From Bacteroidota bacterium (GTDB lineage Bacteria > Bacteroidota > Ignavibacteria > Kapaibacteriales > Kapaibacteriaceae), in assembly GCA_018266735.1 (NCBI GenBank), contig JAFDZT010000007.1, positions 186,001-250,000 on the forward strand: 64,000 bases of DNA, read 5' to 3'. The translations under genes and the position numbers were made by a program. The notes beneath the pieces were generated by a model that made no database searches, had not been told where the DNA came from, and worked only from the letters and a program-made list of their open reading frames with translations. The stretch's first letter is position 1, and each line of letters begins with the position of its first letter. Shown piece after piece: positions 48,294 to 56,199 of the stretch.

Positions 48294-50276
48294 ATGAATC
48301 GAACCCTCCTTGCCCTCGTGGCCCTTCTTTGTTTCGTTCCGTTCTCTTCTGCTCAAGACATCGTCATTCCGCCTGCCCGCATCGGGTTGTATGGTGGACT
48401 GGGGATCGACATGAGCTCGATGAACGGAAAGATCTGGAATTCTTCCTATTTCACGGGCGGACAATTCGGTCCACATGCCAACGACTCGCTCTCCTTTGCC
48501 AACGGAAGCACGACGTTGGCCGGGACCTTCGGTCTGATCGGCGGATTCCCGATCACGCCGACGATCCACTTCACCGGTCGTCTTGGCTACAACAACATCA
48601 ACTCCTCTAGCACGGCCACGCAGAACACCGCGGATGGTGGCACGATCCAGCATAGCATCTCCGGATCTACGTCGCTCCTGGAATTCACACCCGGTGTAGA
48701 GTTCTACAACCTCTTCTCGGGCATCAGCCTGCACCCGCTCGTCGGTCTCGAGTTCGGCATTCCCCTTTCGTCAAGTCTGTCGCAAACGATGGCCTATAAG
48801 AAGTCGCTGCCCAACGGCGATTCGGCCGTGACGCTCAACCTGCCGGACGGACGGGAGGTGCCCAACACCACGATGCGCGCCGCGCTGATGCTTGGACTGG
48901 GCTACACCATGAAGCTCTCCGAGAAGTTCTATCTGCAGCCTGAGCTCACGTATCGTCTGCCCCTCACGAACGTCTCCTCCGACCCGAACTTCACCCCGTG
49001 GAAGGTCGGCCAGATCCGCCTGAGCGTCAACATCTTCTTCGCCATTGCCCCACCGGCCGAGCCTCCTGCCGAGGCGAAGCGCGGCTTCACGGTGGAGATG
49101 GAAAAGATCGTGGCCTACGACCGCGACGGTCGCGAACAGCCCGTCTCCGTCGTGAACGTCGAAGATGTTCGCTACAACGAGATGTTCCCCATGATCCCGT
49201 ATGTGTTCTGCGAAGAGAACAAGAGCGAACCGTCGGACGACATGCAGATGCTCGGCATCGCCCCAGAGAAAGGCGAGTTCAATCCCGAAGGACTTCCGCT
49301 CGATGCCATCGAAGTGAATCGCAACACGCTCAACATCATCGGCGCACGGATGCGCAAGTATCCGCAAGCAACGCTCACGATCATCGGCACTACGGATGGC
49401 AAGGCGGAAGGGAAGACGAAGGACCTGGCAGCGCAACGCGCGAACTTTGCCAAGACGTATCTCGTGACGGCCTTCAACATTCCGGCCGACAGGATCAGCA
49501 CGACAACATCTGCCCTTCCTGCACGACCTTCGACCAGCAACGATCCCGACGGTGTTGCCGAGAACCGACGCATCGAGTTCAAGAGCAACGTGCCCGATGT
49601 GCTCACGCCGCTCACGATCACGGCCGACAATCAGCGCATTGCAACGCCCGACGTGATCGCCTTCCATACGAAGATCACCACATCGGACTCGCTCAACGGT
49701 TGGCAGATGCACATCGGTCAAGCAGGTCGCACATTGCGTGACCTGCGGGGCACCGGACGTCCGGGCGCGCTCACATGGGCCATCAAGCCCAACGAGCTCT
49801 CGGCCGCTCAAGTGCCCATCGACTATGAGTTCACGGCCTCGACGGTTGAGGGCGACACGCAACATGTGAGTGGGTCGATTCCCGTGGATTACATCTCGAG
49901 CGTGAAGAAGCGCACGGAGAATCTTCCGGATCGCACCATCGACAAGTACTCGCTCATCCTCTTCGACTTCGACAAGTCCACCATCAACGAAGACAATCAA
50001 CGCATCCTCGAGCAAATGGTGTTGCCCTCCATCAAGTCCAATTCGAAGGTGGCCATCATCGGCTATACGGACCGGATCGGCAACGACGACTACAACGCCA
50101 AGCTCTCTCGGGAACGTGCAGAGTCGGTTCGCGTGTTCTTAGCATCTCGGGCAAAGGACGCGAGCATCACGGCATCGGGCGTTGGTGAGACCCGACAGAT
50201 CTTCACCAACGACATGCCCATCGGACGTCAACTCTCGCGTACCGTTCAAGTGATCGTGGAAACACCACGTCGCTGA
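48294..50276 (+). CDS. OmpA-family outer-membrane protein, paralogue of 43323-45326
   Basis: 660 residues from ATG 48294. Signal peptide MNRTLLALVALLCFVPFSSAQ, a barrel-like N-terminal half (residues 25-240, LHPLVGLEFGIPL, KFYLQPELTYRLPL), a short AEPPAEA linker in place of the paralogue's long proline run, then two OmpA-like segments. These are LNIIGARMRKYPQATLTIIGTTDGKAEGKTKDLAAQRANF and SLILFDFDKSTINEDNQRILEQMVLPSIKSNSKVAIIGYTDRIG. The sister gene has the same domain order on the other strand 3 kb away, so a duplication is likely. Confidence 0.9.
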   Translation: MNRTLLALVALLCFVPFSSAQDIVIPPARIGLYGGLGIDMSSMNGKIWNSSYFTGGQFGPHANDSLSFANGSTTLAGTFGLIGGFPITPTIHFTGRLGYNNINSSSTATQNTADGGTIQHSISGSTSLLEFTPGVEFYNLFSGISLHPLVGLEFGIPLSSSLSQTMAYKKSLPNGDSAVTLNLPDGREVPNTTMRAALMLGLGYTMKLSEKFYLQPELTYRLPLTNVSSDPNFTPWKVGQIRLSVNIFFAIAPPAEPPAEAKRGFTVEMEKIVAYDRDGREQPVSVVNVEDVRYNEMFPMIPYVFCEENKSEPSDDMQMLGIAPEKGEFNPEGLPLDAIEVNRNTLNIIGARMRKYPQATLTIIGTTDGKAEGKTKDLAAQRANFAKTYLVTAFNIPADRISTTTSALPARPSTSNDPDGVAENRRIEFKSNVPDVLTPLTITADNQRIATPDVIAFHTKITTSDSLNGWQMHIGQAGRTLRDLRGTGRPGALTWAIKPNELSAAQVPIDYEFTASTVEGDTQHVSGSIPVDYISSVKKRTENLPDRTIDKYSLILFDFDKSTINEDNQRILEQMVLPSIKSNSKVAIIGYTDRIGNDDYNAKLSRERAESVRVFLASRAKDASITASGVGETRQIFTNDMPIGRQLSRTVQVIVETPRR

Positions 50277-50303
50277 TCTCCCTGCACTTCCTACGGACCA
50301 CAC

Positions 50304-52217
50304 GTGTATAGGTATCTCGATCTCATCGATTCCCCTGCCGCCCTTCGCGCCTTACCCGAAACGGCATTGCGTGATGTTGCCAATGAAGTACGGGAGTGCT
50401 TGGTGGACACGATCACCAAGGTTGGCGGACACTTCGGGGCGGGCCTCGGTACGGTCGAGCTCACCACGGCATTGCACTACGTGTACAACACGCCGCACGA
50501 CAAGATCGTGTTCGACACCGGACATCAAGCCTACCCACACAAGATCCTCACGGGTCGGCGCGATCAGCTCCCGTCCATCCGTCAGAAGAACGGCCTCTCC
50601 GGATTTCTCAAGATCACCGAAAGCGACTACGATGCCTTCGGTGCAGGACATGCCAGCACGTCCATCAGTGCCGCCCTTGGCATGGCCGCCGCTCGCGACC
50701 AGCTCAAGGAGAACTACAAGGTGGTGGCCGTCATCGGCGATGGTGCGATGACGGGTGGTCTTGCGTATGAGGCCATGAACAATTGCGGTGTGTTGAAGAG
50801 CGACATCCTTGTCGTGCTCAACGACAACAACATGTCCATCGCCCCCAACGTATGGGCCTTGTCGAACTACTTCAGCGAGATCTTCGCCTCACCCACCGGT
50901 CGACGTCTGCGCGAAAGCATCCTCGGCGTCACCGACAAGATGGACAACCTTGGCGATCGCATTCGCGGCATTGCCCATCGCATGGAAAGTGGTGTGAAGG
51001 CCGTGATCACGCCGGGCATGATGTTCGAGGCCTTGGGCTTCCGCTACTTCGGTCCGGTGAACGGACATAACATCAATCAGCTCGTCAAGATGCTGCAAGG
51101 CATTCGCGAGATGAAGGGTCCCATTCTCCTGCACACCATCACGCAGAAGGGCAAGGGCTACGGTCCGGCCGAGCGCGACAGTCAATTCCTCCACGCCATC
51201 GGCAAGGTGGACAAGATCACGGGCAAGTCTCTGAGCAAGCCACCGGCCGTTGCACCGCCACCCACCTATCAGAAGGTTTTCGGCGAGGCCATGGTGGAGA
51301 TCTGTTCCACGAACAAGAAGGTCGTGGGCATCACGGCGGCCATGCCGGATGGAACGGGACTCGATATTCTGCAGAAGCATTTCCCCGACAAGGTCTACGA
51401 CGTCGGCATTGCCGAAGGGCATGGCGTCACCTTCGCCGCCGGTCTGGCCACACAGGGCATCGTTCCCGTGGTGGCCATCTACAGTTCCTTCCTGCAGCGT
51501 GCGTATGATCACATCGTGCACGACTGCGCGATCCAACACTTGCATGTGGTGTTCGCACTCGACCGATCGGGTCTTGTCGGCGCCGACGGTCCCACCCACC
51601 ACGGCGTCCTCGACCTCGGCTATCTGCGCACCATTCAAGGTATGGTGGTGATGGCACCGAAGGATGAGCAAGAACTGCGCGACATGCTCTACACGGCCGT
51701 GTACTCGTATACGGCCGGACCCATTGCCATTCGCTATCCACGCGGGAACGGCGTAGGTGTTCCCATGCGTCCCATGCAACCCGTGGAGATCGGCAAGAGC
51801 GAGACGCTGCGTAGCGGCACCGACGTTGCCATTCTGGCCATCGGCAAGATGGTCTCGCATGCCATGAAGGCAGCAGAGTTGTTGGAGGCGGAAGGGATCA
51901 AGGCAGAGGTCATCAACGCACGCTTTGTGAAGCCGCTGGACACGGCCATGATCGACGATGTGGCACGTCGCATCGGTCGCATCATCACCGTCGAAGACGG
52001 ACAGATCGAGGCCGGCTTCGGCTCGGCCGTTGCCGAGCATCTCGCGCAAGGACACGACCATGCTTGCGACCTCCGCATTCACGGCATCCCCGATGTCTTC
52101 GTGGAACACGGCACGCAGGAAGAGCTCCATGCAGACCTGCAACTCGATGCTGCCGGCATCGCCGCCGTCACGAAGGACTTCCTCAGCGACAGTGTGATGC
52201 GTCACGCCCTGCGCTAA
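50304..52217 (+). CDS. dxs: 1-deoxy-D-xylulose-5-phosphate synthase
   Basis: 637 residues from GTG 50304. A thiamine-diphosphate enzyme joining pyruvate and glyceraldehyde 3-phosphate to start the MEP isoprenoid pathway. The ThDP site GDGAMTGGLAYEAMNNCG, FDTGHQAYPHKILTGRRDQ, and the C-terminal transketolase parts IAEGHGVTFAAGLATQG and FALDRSGLVGADGPTHHGVLDLGYLRTIQGMVVMAPKDEQELRDML are all present. Cytoplasmic. It is the last core gene before tRNA-Lys and the mobile element. Confidence 0.97.
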   Translation: MYRYLDLIDSPAALRALPETALRDVANEVRECLVDTITKVGGHFGAGLGTVELTTALHYVYNTPHDKIVFDTGHQAYPHKILTGRRDQLPSIRQKNGLSGFLKITESDYDAFGAGHASTSISAALGMAAARDQLKENYKVVAVIGDGAMTGGLAYEAMNNCGVLKSDILVVLNDNNMSIAPNVWALSNYFSEIFASPTGRRLRESILGVTDKMDNLGDRIRGIAHRMESGVKAVITPGMMFEALGFRYFGPVNGHNINQLVKMLQGIREMKGPILLHTITQKGKGYGPAERDSQFLHAIGKVDKITGKSLSKPPAVAPPPTYQKVFGEAMVEICSTNKKVVGITAAMPDGTGLDILQKHFPDKVYDVGIAEGHGVTFAAGLATQGIVPVVAIYSSFLQRAYDHIVHDCAIQHLHVVFALDRSGLVGADGPTHHGVLDLGYLRTIQGMVVMAPKDEQELRDMLYTAVYSYTAGPIAIRYPRGNGVGVPMRPMQPVEIGKSETLRSGTDVAILAIGKMVSHAMKAAELLEAEGIKAEVINARFVKPLDTAMIDDVARRIGRIITVEDGQIEAGFGSAVAEHLAQGHDHACDLRIHGIPDVFVEHGTQEELHADLQLDAAGIAAVTKDFLSDSVMRHALR

Positions 52218-52230
52218 GGGTCAATGTTCG

Positions 52231-52238
52231 TATCTTTG
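52231..52238 (+). promoter_or_regulatory. -7 box of tRNA-Lys promoter
   Basis: TATCTTTG in the string GTTCGTATCTTTGC, identical to the box before the NTF2-like gene, lies 23 bp before the tRNA. Confidence 0.6.
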
Positions 52239-52261
52239 CAGTCTTGTTTTTTGACAAGGAT

Positions 52262-52334
52262 GATCCCGTAGCTCAGCTGGTAGAGCATTTGACTTTTAAT
52301 CAAAGGGTCTTGGGTTCGAGTCCCAACGGGGTCA
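52262..52334 (+). tRNA. tRNA-Lys (anticodon UUU)
   Basis: A 73-nt cloverleaf: acceptor GATCCCG / CGGGGTC (one G-T pair), D-arm GCTC...GAGC, anticodon loop CTTTTAA giving UUU, T-loop TTCGAGT, discriminator A, CCA not encoded. Its 3' half is a classic integration target, and foreign DNA begins right after it. Confidence 0.97.
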
Positions 52335-52336
52335 CT

Positions 52337-52382
52337 AGAAACAGCCGCATTCAGCAAGACTGGATGCGGCTGTTTCTTTTTG
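52337..52382 (+). terminator. Intrinsic terminator of tRNA-Lys
   Basis: A 14-bp perfect stem (AGAAACAGCCGCAT / ATGCGGCTGTTTCT) with a 13-base loop is followed by TTTTT. It follows the tRNA by 2 bp. Confidence 0.9.
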
Positions 52383-52594
52383 AGCATTTGAGTTAGTGGT
52401 TTGTAAAGATCGAATGGACGGAATACGTTCCATCAAATATACATCTATTTGCCATCTATTAATTAGAGGGTCTTACTAACTCAATGATGTTGTTGAGTGT
52501 CTCAATTCTCCATTGTAACTATGACAAGAGATTCCCATCCAAGTTCTCAATACAACAGAGTTGTAACCTTTTTTGGGCTTGGATGTTATTCCTA
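52383..52594. other. AT-rich non-coding stretch before the XRE gene
   Basis: About 210 bp with no gene. It contains a duplicated CATCTATT and GGAATACGTTCC with short inverted arms. A TTTG/TTGG element near 52572-52582 could be a -33 region for the XRE promoter. Nothing else was recognised. Confidence 0.5.
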
Positions 52595-52616
52595 GTGTGG
52601 TATATTTGTACCACAC
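52595..52616. promoter_or_regulatory. Palindromic operator over the -7 box of the XRE gene
   Basis: GTGTGGTA - TATTTG - TACCACAC, perfect 8-bp arms, is wrapped around a TATATTTG -7 box (52601-52608), 15 bp ahead of the XRE gene ATG. A dimeric repressor bound here would block its own promoter, as XRE proteins partnered with ImmA-type proteases do. Confidence 0.7.
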
Positions 52617-52631
52617 AATGGGAGCCGCAAC

Positions 52632-53012
52632 ATGTCACAATCAATTTTCGGGACAAAGATCAAGGAGTTACGTCTGGAGTACAAATTTTCATTACGGCGG
52701 TTTTGCCTCGCAATGGACATTGATCCTAGCAACTGGTCGAAAACGGAACGCGGGATCCTGCCACCACCGAGAGATACCGACTTTTTCGAAAAGTTGGCAA
52801 CAGTACTTGAACTCGATCGATTAGACATCAAAGTCATTGAACTACGAGATGTTGCTATAACGGAGTCAGGTTCAATCCCAGACTATGTCATGAGCAACAA
52901 AGAACTGCTCGGCCTCCTTCCCATGTTCTTCCGCACAGTCGGAAACGGACGACCTTCAACTGAAGAACTGGAAAAGATGGTCAAACTAATTCAATCCACA
53001 ATTGAGAAGTAG
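52632..53012 (+). CDS. XRE-family HTH transcription regulator
   Basis: 126 residues. The N-terminal helix-turn-helix (SIFGTKIKELRLEYKFSLRRFCLAMDIDPSNWSKTERGILPPPRDTDFFEKLATVL) is of the XRE/Cro class. The C-terminal part has no obvious second domain. The gene directly precedes an ImmA/IrrE-type protease gene (4 bp gap), a common pairing in which the protease cleaves or displaces the repressor. The palindrome over its promoter suggests autoregulation. Codon use and base composition are AT-rich relative to the chromosome. Confidence 0.9.
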   Translation: MSQSIFGTKIKELRLEYKFSLRRFCLAMDIDPSNWSKTERGILPPPRDTDFFEKLATVLELDRLDIKVIELRDVAITESGSIPDYVMSNKELLGLLPMFFRTVGNGRPSTEELEKMVKLIQSTIEK

Positions 53013-53016
53013 AAAG

Positions 53017-53661
53017 ATGAACGAAGAAAACCTACCTTTCGGTACTCCTGAAACAATGGAGCAGGTGCGTGAACTCGCTGATACATTAAGAACTCTATAT
53101 GATCACACCGACAAAATTCTCGATGTAGAGCTCCTCCTAGAGCGTGACCTTGAAATCACTCTGCTCCCGGTTCCCAGCTTACTTGAGGAAACCGGTGTTG
53201 AAGCAGTGCTTTGTTGGGACCTGAAAAATATCATGGTCGATAAAGCAAGACTTGACGATAGAAAATTCTGTAATCGTTTCCGTTTCTCTCTTGCACATGA
53301 GATCGGACATGCAGTGATGCATCGTAATCTCGTGCATCTAATAAAGCCTGAAAGTATCGACGATTTCATCCTTAATGGCGATAGACTGAATTCAATGTTC
53401 TATGCTATGCTTGAAGCGCAAGCAAATGAATTCGCAGGTCGTTTACTCGTTTCAAAAGAACATCTCGCTAATGAGATCGAATTTCGAAAGCCCTATATAC
53501 AAGCGGCCGTTCGGATGGCGTCAGGCTCACGCAAAATGCTAGTTGATGTTCTTGCTGCTGGCCTTGCTGACAACTTCAAAGTATCAATTGAAGTGATGGC
53601 AATCCGATTAAGAACAGAAGATGTGCTCTTTCCTTACCTCTCATCAACAAACCCGGAGTAA
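53017..53661 (+). CDS. ImmA/IrrE-family metallopeptidase
   Basis: 214 residues from ATG 53017. The zinc-binding HEXXH is in RFSLAHEIGHAVMHRN (residues 94-98), with the third ligand region EAQANEFAGRLLV downstream. Members include ImmA of ICEBs1, which cleaves the ImmR repressor on DNA damage, and IrrE/DdrO systems. With XRE upstream and the beta-family protein 5 bp downstream it is the switch part of a three-gene operon. Confidence 0.9.
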   Translation: MNEENLPFGTPETMEQVRELADTLRTLYDHTDKILDVELLLERDLEITLLPVPSLLEETGVEAVLCWDLKNIMVDKARLDDRKFCNRFRFSLAHEIGHAVMHRNLVHLIKPESIDDFILNGDRLNSMFYAMLEAQANEFAGRLLVSKEHLANEIEFRKPYIQAAVRMASGSRKMLVDVLAAGLADNFKVSIEVMAIRLRTEDVLFPYLSSTNPE

Positions 53662-53666
53662 AATCC

Positions 53667-54719
53667 ATGTACTATCCTGTACTGCAGATACGTGAAGATG
53701 AAATCGGGGCCTTAGCCTCCTTAACTTCAAACATTAAGGAGAGTGTTGTCCCTATCATGGAGCTTGTTGGGGTTGACGCGAAACACGAAGAGTTCCTCAA
53801 GAGCTTTCAGAAGCAATGGAAAAGCAACTACTATTTTGATGTTAGGCCTTACTATTCAGATGCCCGTAGATCTGATGAACACAAGAAGATCCTGTTAAAG
53901 ACCATGTTGCCCAAAAATATCGATGACCCTTGCGACGTGATTCCTGTAATATACTTAGATGAGGGTGAGGACTTCACGTACAATGTTGGTGCATTGGCCG
54001 AGTCGAGGAAACAACGAGTTTGTCTACGACTTACTGCACAAGATCTTGCATCGAAAGACGATCTATCTTCAAGAGTGAAGCGATTCATCAACGATCTAAA
54101 ACGACCTACCAAAATGGTTGATCTCATTTACGACTATAGTCATTATGTGCGTTCTCATGACTTGAATCAAATGGCCAAGAACTTTGTTGCCAACAGAAAT
54201 GCGATCTGGGCAATCGGCGAGTTTTCGAAGGAGATACTGCATGGATCTTGTATGCCGGCTGACATGACAGACATTTCCATAGGCACACACGTTGTGAATC
54301 GATTCGAATACGAACTTTGGAAACTATGTCAAAGTACGTCCACAGGAAAGTCACTGCATTTCAGTGACAGAACCGTCATGTATCCCAAAATGCCACTTGT
54401 TTACGAAAAAGGTCAGTTCGTGAACATGACTGCGTCAGTTAAGTACACTACTAATGACAGCATTCGTATTTATCGCGGTGGGGTACTATTCAAAGGCAAG
54501 CATGGAGGACATCAACAGTACACCGCTCATGCAAAGAGCATTGTTAGTGACAACACCGTGTTTTCCGGTTCTGATTATTGCGAAGGTGACGAAAAAATCT
54601 TCACGTACTCGCAAGAGGTCGTTGGCAAGAAGGGTAAAGTGGGAACTGGAAGTCCCAATTCTTGGCGGCGGGCATCAATGAATCATCACATGACGTTGGT
54701 TGCACTGCAATTGGAGTAG
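53667..54719 (+). CDS. Beta-family (sce7725-like) protein
   Basis: 350 residues. The start MYYPVLQIREDEIGALASLT is the family's usual opening, followed by a TIM-barrel-like progression (VVPIMELVG, VIPVIYLDEG, VDLIYDY, AIWAIGEFSKE) and a C-terminal half rich in aromatic and basic residues (IYRGGVLFKGKHGGHQQYTAHAKSI). Resembles the T4-like beta protein / sce7725 family, of unknown biochemical role and found in mobile or defence-like loci. Encoded 5 bp after the protease. Its last 119 bp overlap antisense with the sce7726-like gene. Confidence 0.75.
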   Translation: MYYPVLQIREDEIGALASLTSNIKESVVPIMELVGVDAKHEEFLKSFQKQWKSNYYFDVRPYYSDARRSDEHKKILLKTMLPKNIDDPCDVIPVIYLDEGEDFTYNVGALAESRKQRVCLRLTAQDLASKDDLSSRVKRFINDLKRPTKMVDLIYDYSHYVRSHDLNQMAKNFVANRNAIWAIGEFSKEILHGSCMPADMTDISIGTHVVNRFEYELWKLCQSTSTGKSLHFSDRTVMYPKMPLVYEKGQFVNMTASVKYTTNDSIRIYRGGVLFKGKHGGHQQYTAHAKSIVSDNTVFSGSDYCEGDEKIFTYSQEVVGKKGKVGTGSPNSWRRASMNHHMTLVALQLE

Positions 54720-55314
54720 AGAATCTCTTCCAAAGCATTTGCCTTGTTGCCGAAATAATACTGTTGGGCTGGACACAGGCAATTATCAATGCATTCAATT
54801 CTTGCTTTGTCATTGATTGAATACCACGTTGATGTCCGATGGCATCACAAACGAGCTCAATTAGTTCACGTTTCCACAGCAGCAACAAACAATCAGAGGC
54901 AGATACATTTGGATTTTTCATTCCTGTTCTTACAACTCTATAACGAAGACCATTGTCTTCGTGAACAGCCCACCATTCAGGTACGATTTTCAAGGCAGCT
55001 TCAGTATGAAGAGGAGAAACAACAATTGTCATCTTGTCAAAAGTTGAAGAGAACGCTTCTGACTGCTTTGGGAGTCTGAACAGAGAGTCCCTATCGGACT
55101 TCAGCTCATATCCTGACAACGATCTCCTATTCACGGTAGCAATGTCTACTCGGTTTTCACCCATTCGAACACCAAACTCATGCACGACGACAGACTTTGT
55201 CCTACGTATAGAACGGTAGATCCTTTTCTCGGATCGTCGTCGTAAGACTGCATCATTCGTCTGCATAAATACCGGCTCGCGCTTGAATTTGAACGATTCG
55301 ATTTTTGGTGGCAT
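54601..55314 (-). CDS. sce7726-family protein
   Basis: 237 residues from ATG 55314 (ATG 55356 possible). The core VVHEFGVRMGENRVDIATVNRRSLSGYELKSDRDSLFRLPKQSEAFSSTFDKMTIVVSPLH...IVPEWWAV is the family signature, and it recalls a nuclease-like fold (the E, D and ExK residues in GVRMGENRVDIA and GYELKSD). The family is named for a Sorangium locus next to sce7725. Here the two partners are convergent with overlapping 3' ends. A restriction-like nuclease role is inference from residue spacing. Confidence 0.75.
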   Translation of the reverse strand: MPPKIESFKFKREPVFMQTNDAVLRRRSEKRIYRSIRRTKSVVVHEFGVRMGENRVDIATVNRRSLSGYELKSDRDSLFRLPKQSEAFSSTFDKMTIVVSPLHTEAALKIVPEWWAVHEDNGLRYRVVRTGMKNPNVSASDCLLLLWKRELIELVCDAIGHQRGIQSMTKQELNALIIACVQPNSIISATRQMLWKRFSTPIAVQPTSCDDSLMPAAKNWDFQFPLYPSCQRPLAST

Positions 55315-55377
55315 GTTCTTTGACAATGGAAGACTCTGATTGAAGCATGACCTCATGGTCGGAAAGGAGGCAATATT

Positions 55378-55557
55378 ATGGCAAGTAATACCGGCAAAGG
55401 TTCACGCATCGGTCCAGTAAAGGGACGGTCACAAGTGAGATCTTCGAATGGACATTATGTCAAACGCGACACAAGTAACGGGCAGTTCATTGATGTCAAG
55501 TCAGATGACAAACCATTCAAGGGTGTATCCAAAGAGCACGGCGGAAGCAAAGACTAA
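55378..55557 (+). CDS. 59-residue basic protein of a conserved small family
   Basis: The ATG has an excellent ribosome site (GGAAAGGAGG, 7 nt ahead). The protein reads MASNTGKGSRIGPVKGRSQ and later VKRDTSNGQFIDVKSD. The tail is DKPFKGVSKEH. I recall this GKGSR.G.VKGRSQ...KRDT..G.F.DVKSD pattern as a widespread hypothetical family in mobile elements. It is Lys/Arg/Ser-rich, without membrane segments; nucleic acid binding is a guess. It starts 63 bp from the divergent sce7726-like gene and probably belongs to that module. Confidence 0.7.
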   Translation: MASNTGKGSRIGPVKGRSQVRSSNGHYVKRDTSNGQFIDVKSDDKPFKGVSKEHGGSKD

Positions 55558-55758
55558 GTAGTCGTATACTTTGATCTTTGAACTTTGTTCCACAATCCTT
55601 CAGAGTCTTTCATTGTCAGAGAACATGCTATTGCGAGTTGAATACTCGTACGGGAAACAACGCAGTGAACCCCGTGATGAACCTAGCGGAGCGCAATATA
55701 AGAGAATTATATTCTGTGCGATTTCTTGCCTGCTGTCTTTACGGGCTTCACAACTACA
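55558..55758. other. AT-rich intergenic between the two cargo modules
   Basis: About 200 bp between the 59-residue protein and the SecB-like gene. I see no supported gene or clear terminator in it. Confidence 0.4.
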
Positions 55759-56199
55759 TTATGTCGTCAGTGGGATAGTAAACATTGGAAGTAAGAACGG
55801 AGCATGCTTACTCGTCAACGTCGTCACGTACATTCCTTCTCTAAGGAATGGAATCAACGTGTAGATCGCATTGTTACGTGCCCACAGTTCAAGTCTTGCG
55901 CTGTCGTATTCATTGCCACGATAAGCGAACCTTCCGATGATAACGTACTCAAAGGTGTACAAAGGCTCATCAAGGTCAAAACCAACTTTAACAGCCAATT
56001 CGACCGTGATTTCCCTCTTCGCTTCATCGATGCTGACGGTTCTGCCTGAGATCTTACATGCGTCCCGAATCGCATCTATATCCTCAGGCGTGCTGACCTT
56101 ATCAGACTTGATCTCAAACGCGACTTTGGACAAGTTGATCTCAACAAGCTGCACATCGCTATGCTCCAAGGCGAGCTCATGTTTCGTTGTTGTACTCAT
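55759..56199 (-). CDS. SecB-like chaperone protein
   Basis: 146 residues. The C-terminal half (YDSARLELWARNNAIYTLIPFLREGMYVTTLTSKHAPFLLPMFTIPLTT) fits the SecB-like core with its ..FPFLRE...L..P..LP pattern, and the N-terminal EHSDVQLVEINLSKVAFEIKSDK the beta-strand opening. Classical SecB holds preproteins unfolded for SecA; SecB-like proteins in islands can be antitoxin chaperones. It is translationally coupled (ATGA) to a membrane protein upstream, which could be its client. No toxin of the known SecB-TA families is adjacent. Confidence 0.65.
   Translation of the reverse strand: MSTTTKHELALEHSDVQLVEINLSKVAFEIKSDKVSTPEDIDAIRDACKISGRTVSIDEAKREITVELAVKVGFDLDEPLYTFEYVIIGRFAYRGNEYDSARLELWARNNAIYTLIPFLREGMYVTTLTSKHAPFLLPMFTIPLTT

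Noticed and set aside
50889-52205. 438-codon open frame on the minus strand
   Set aside because: Antisense to dxs, which has full-length family motifs; no domain is recognisable in the antisense frame.
55571-55864. 97-codon plus-strand frame after the 59-residue protein
   Set aside because: It overlaps the SecB-like gene antisense, lacks a ribosome site and reads as random residues.
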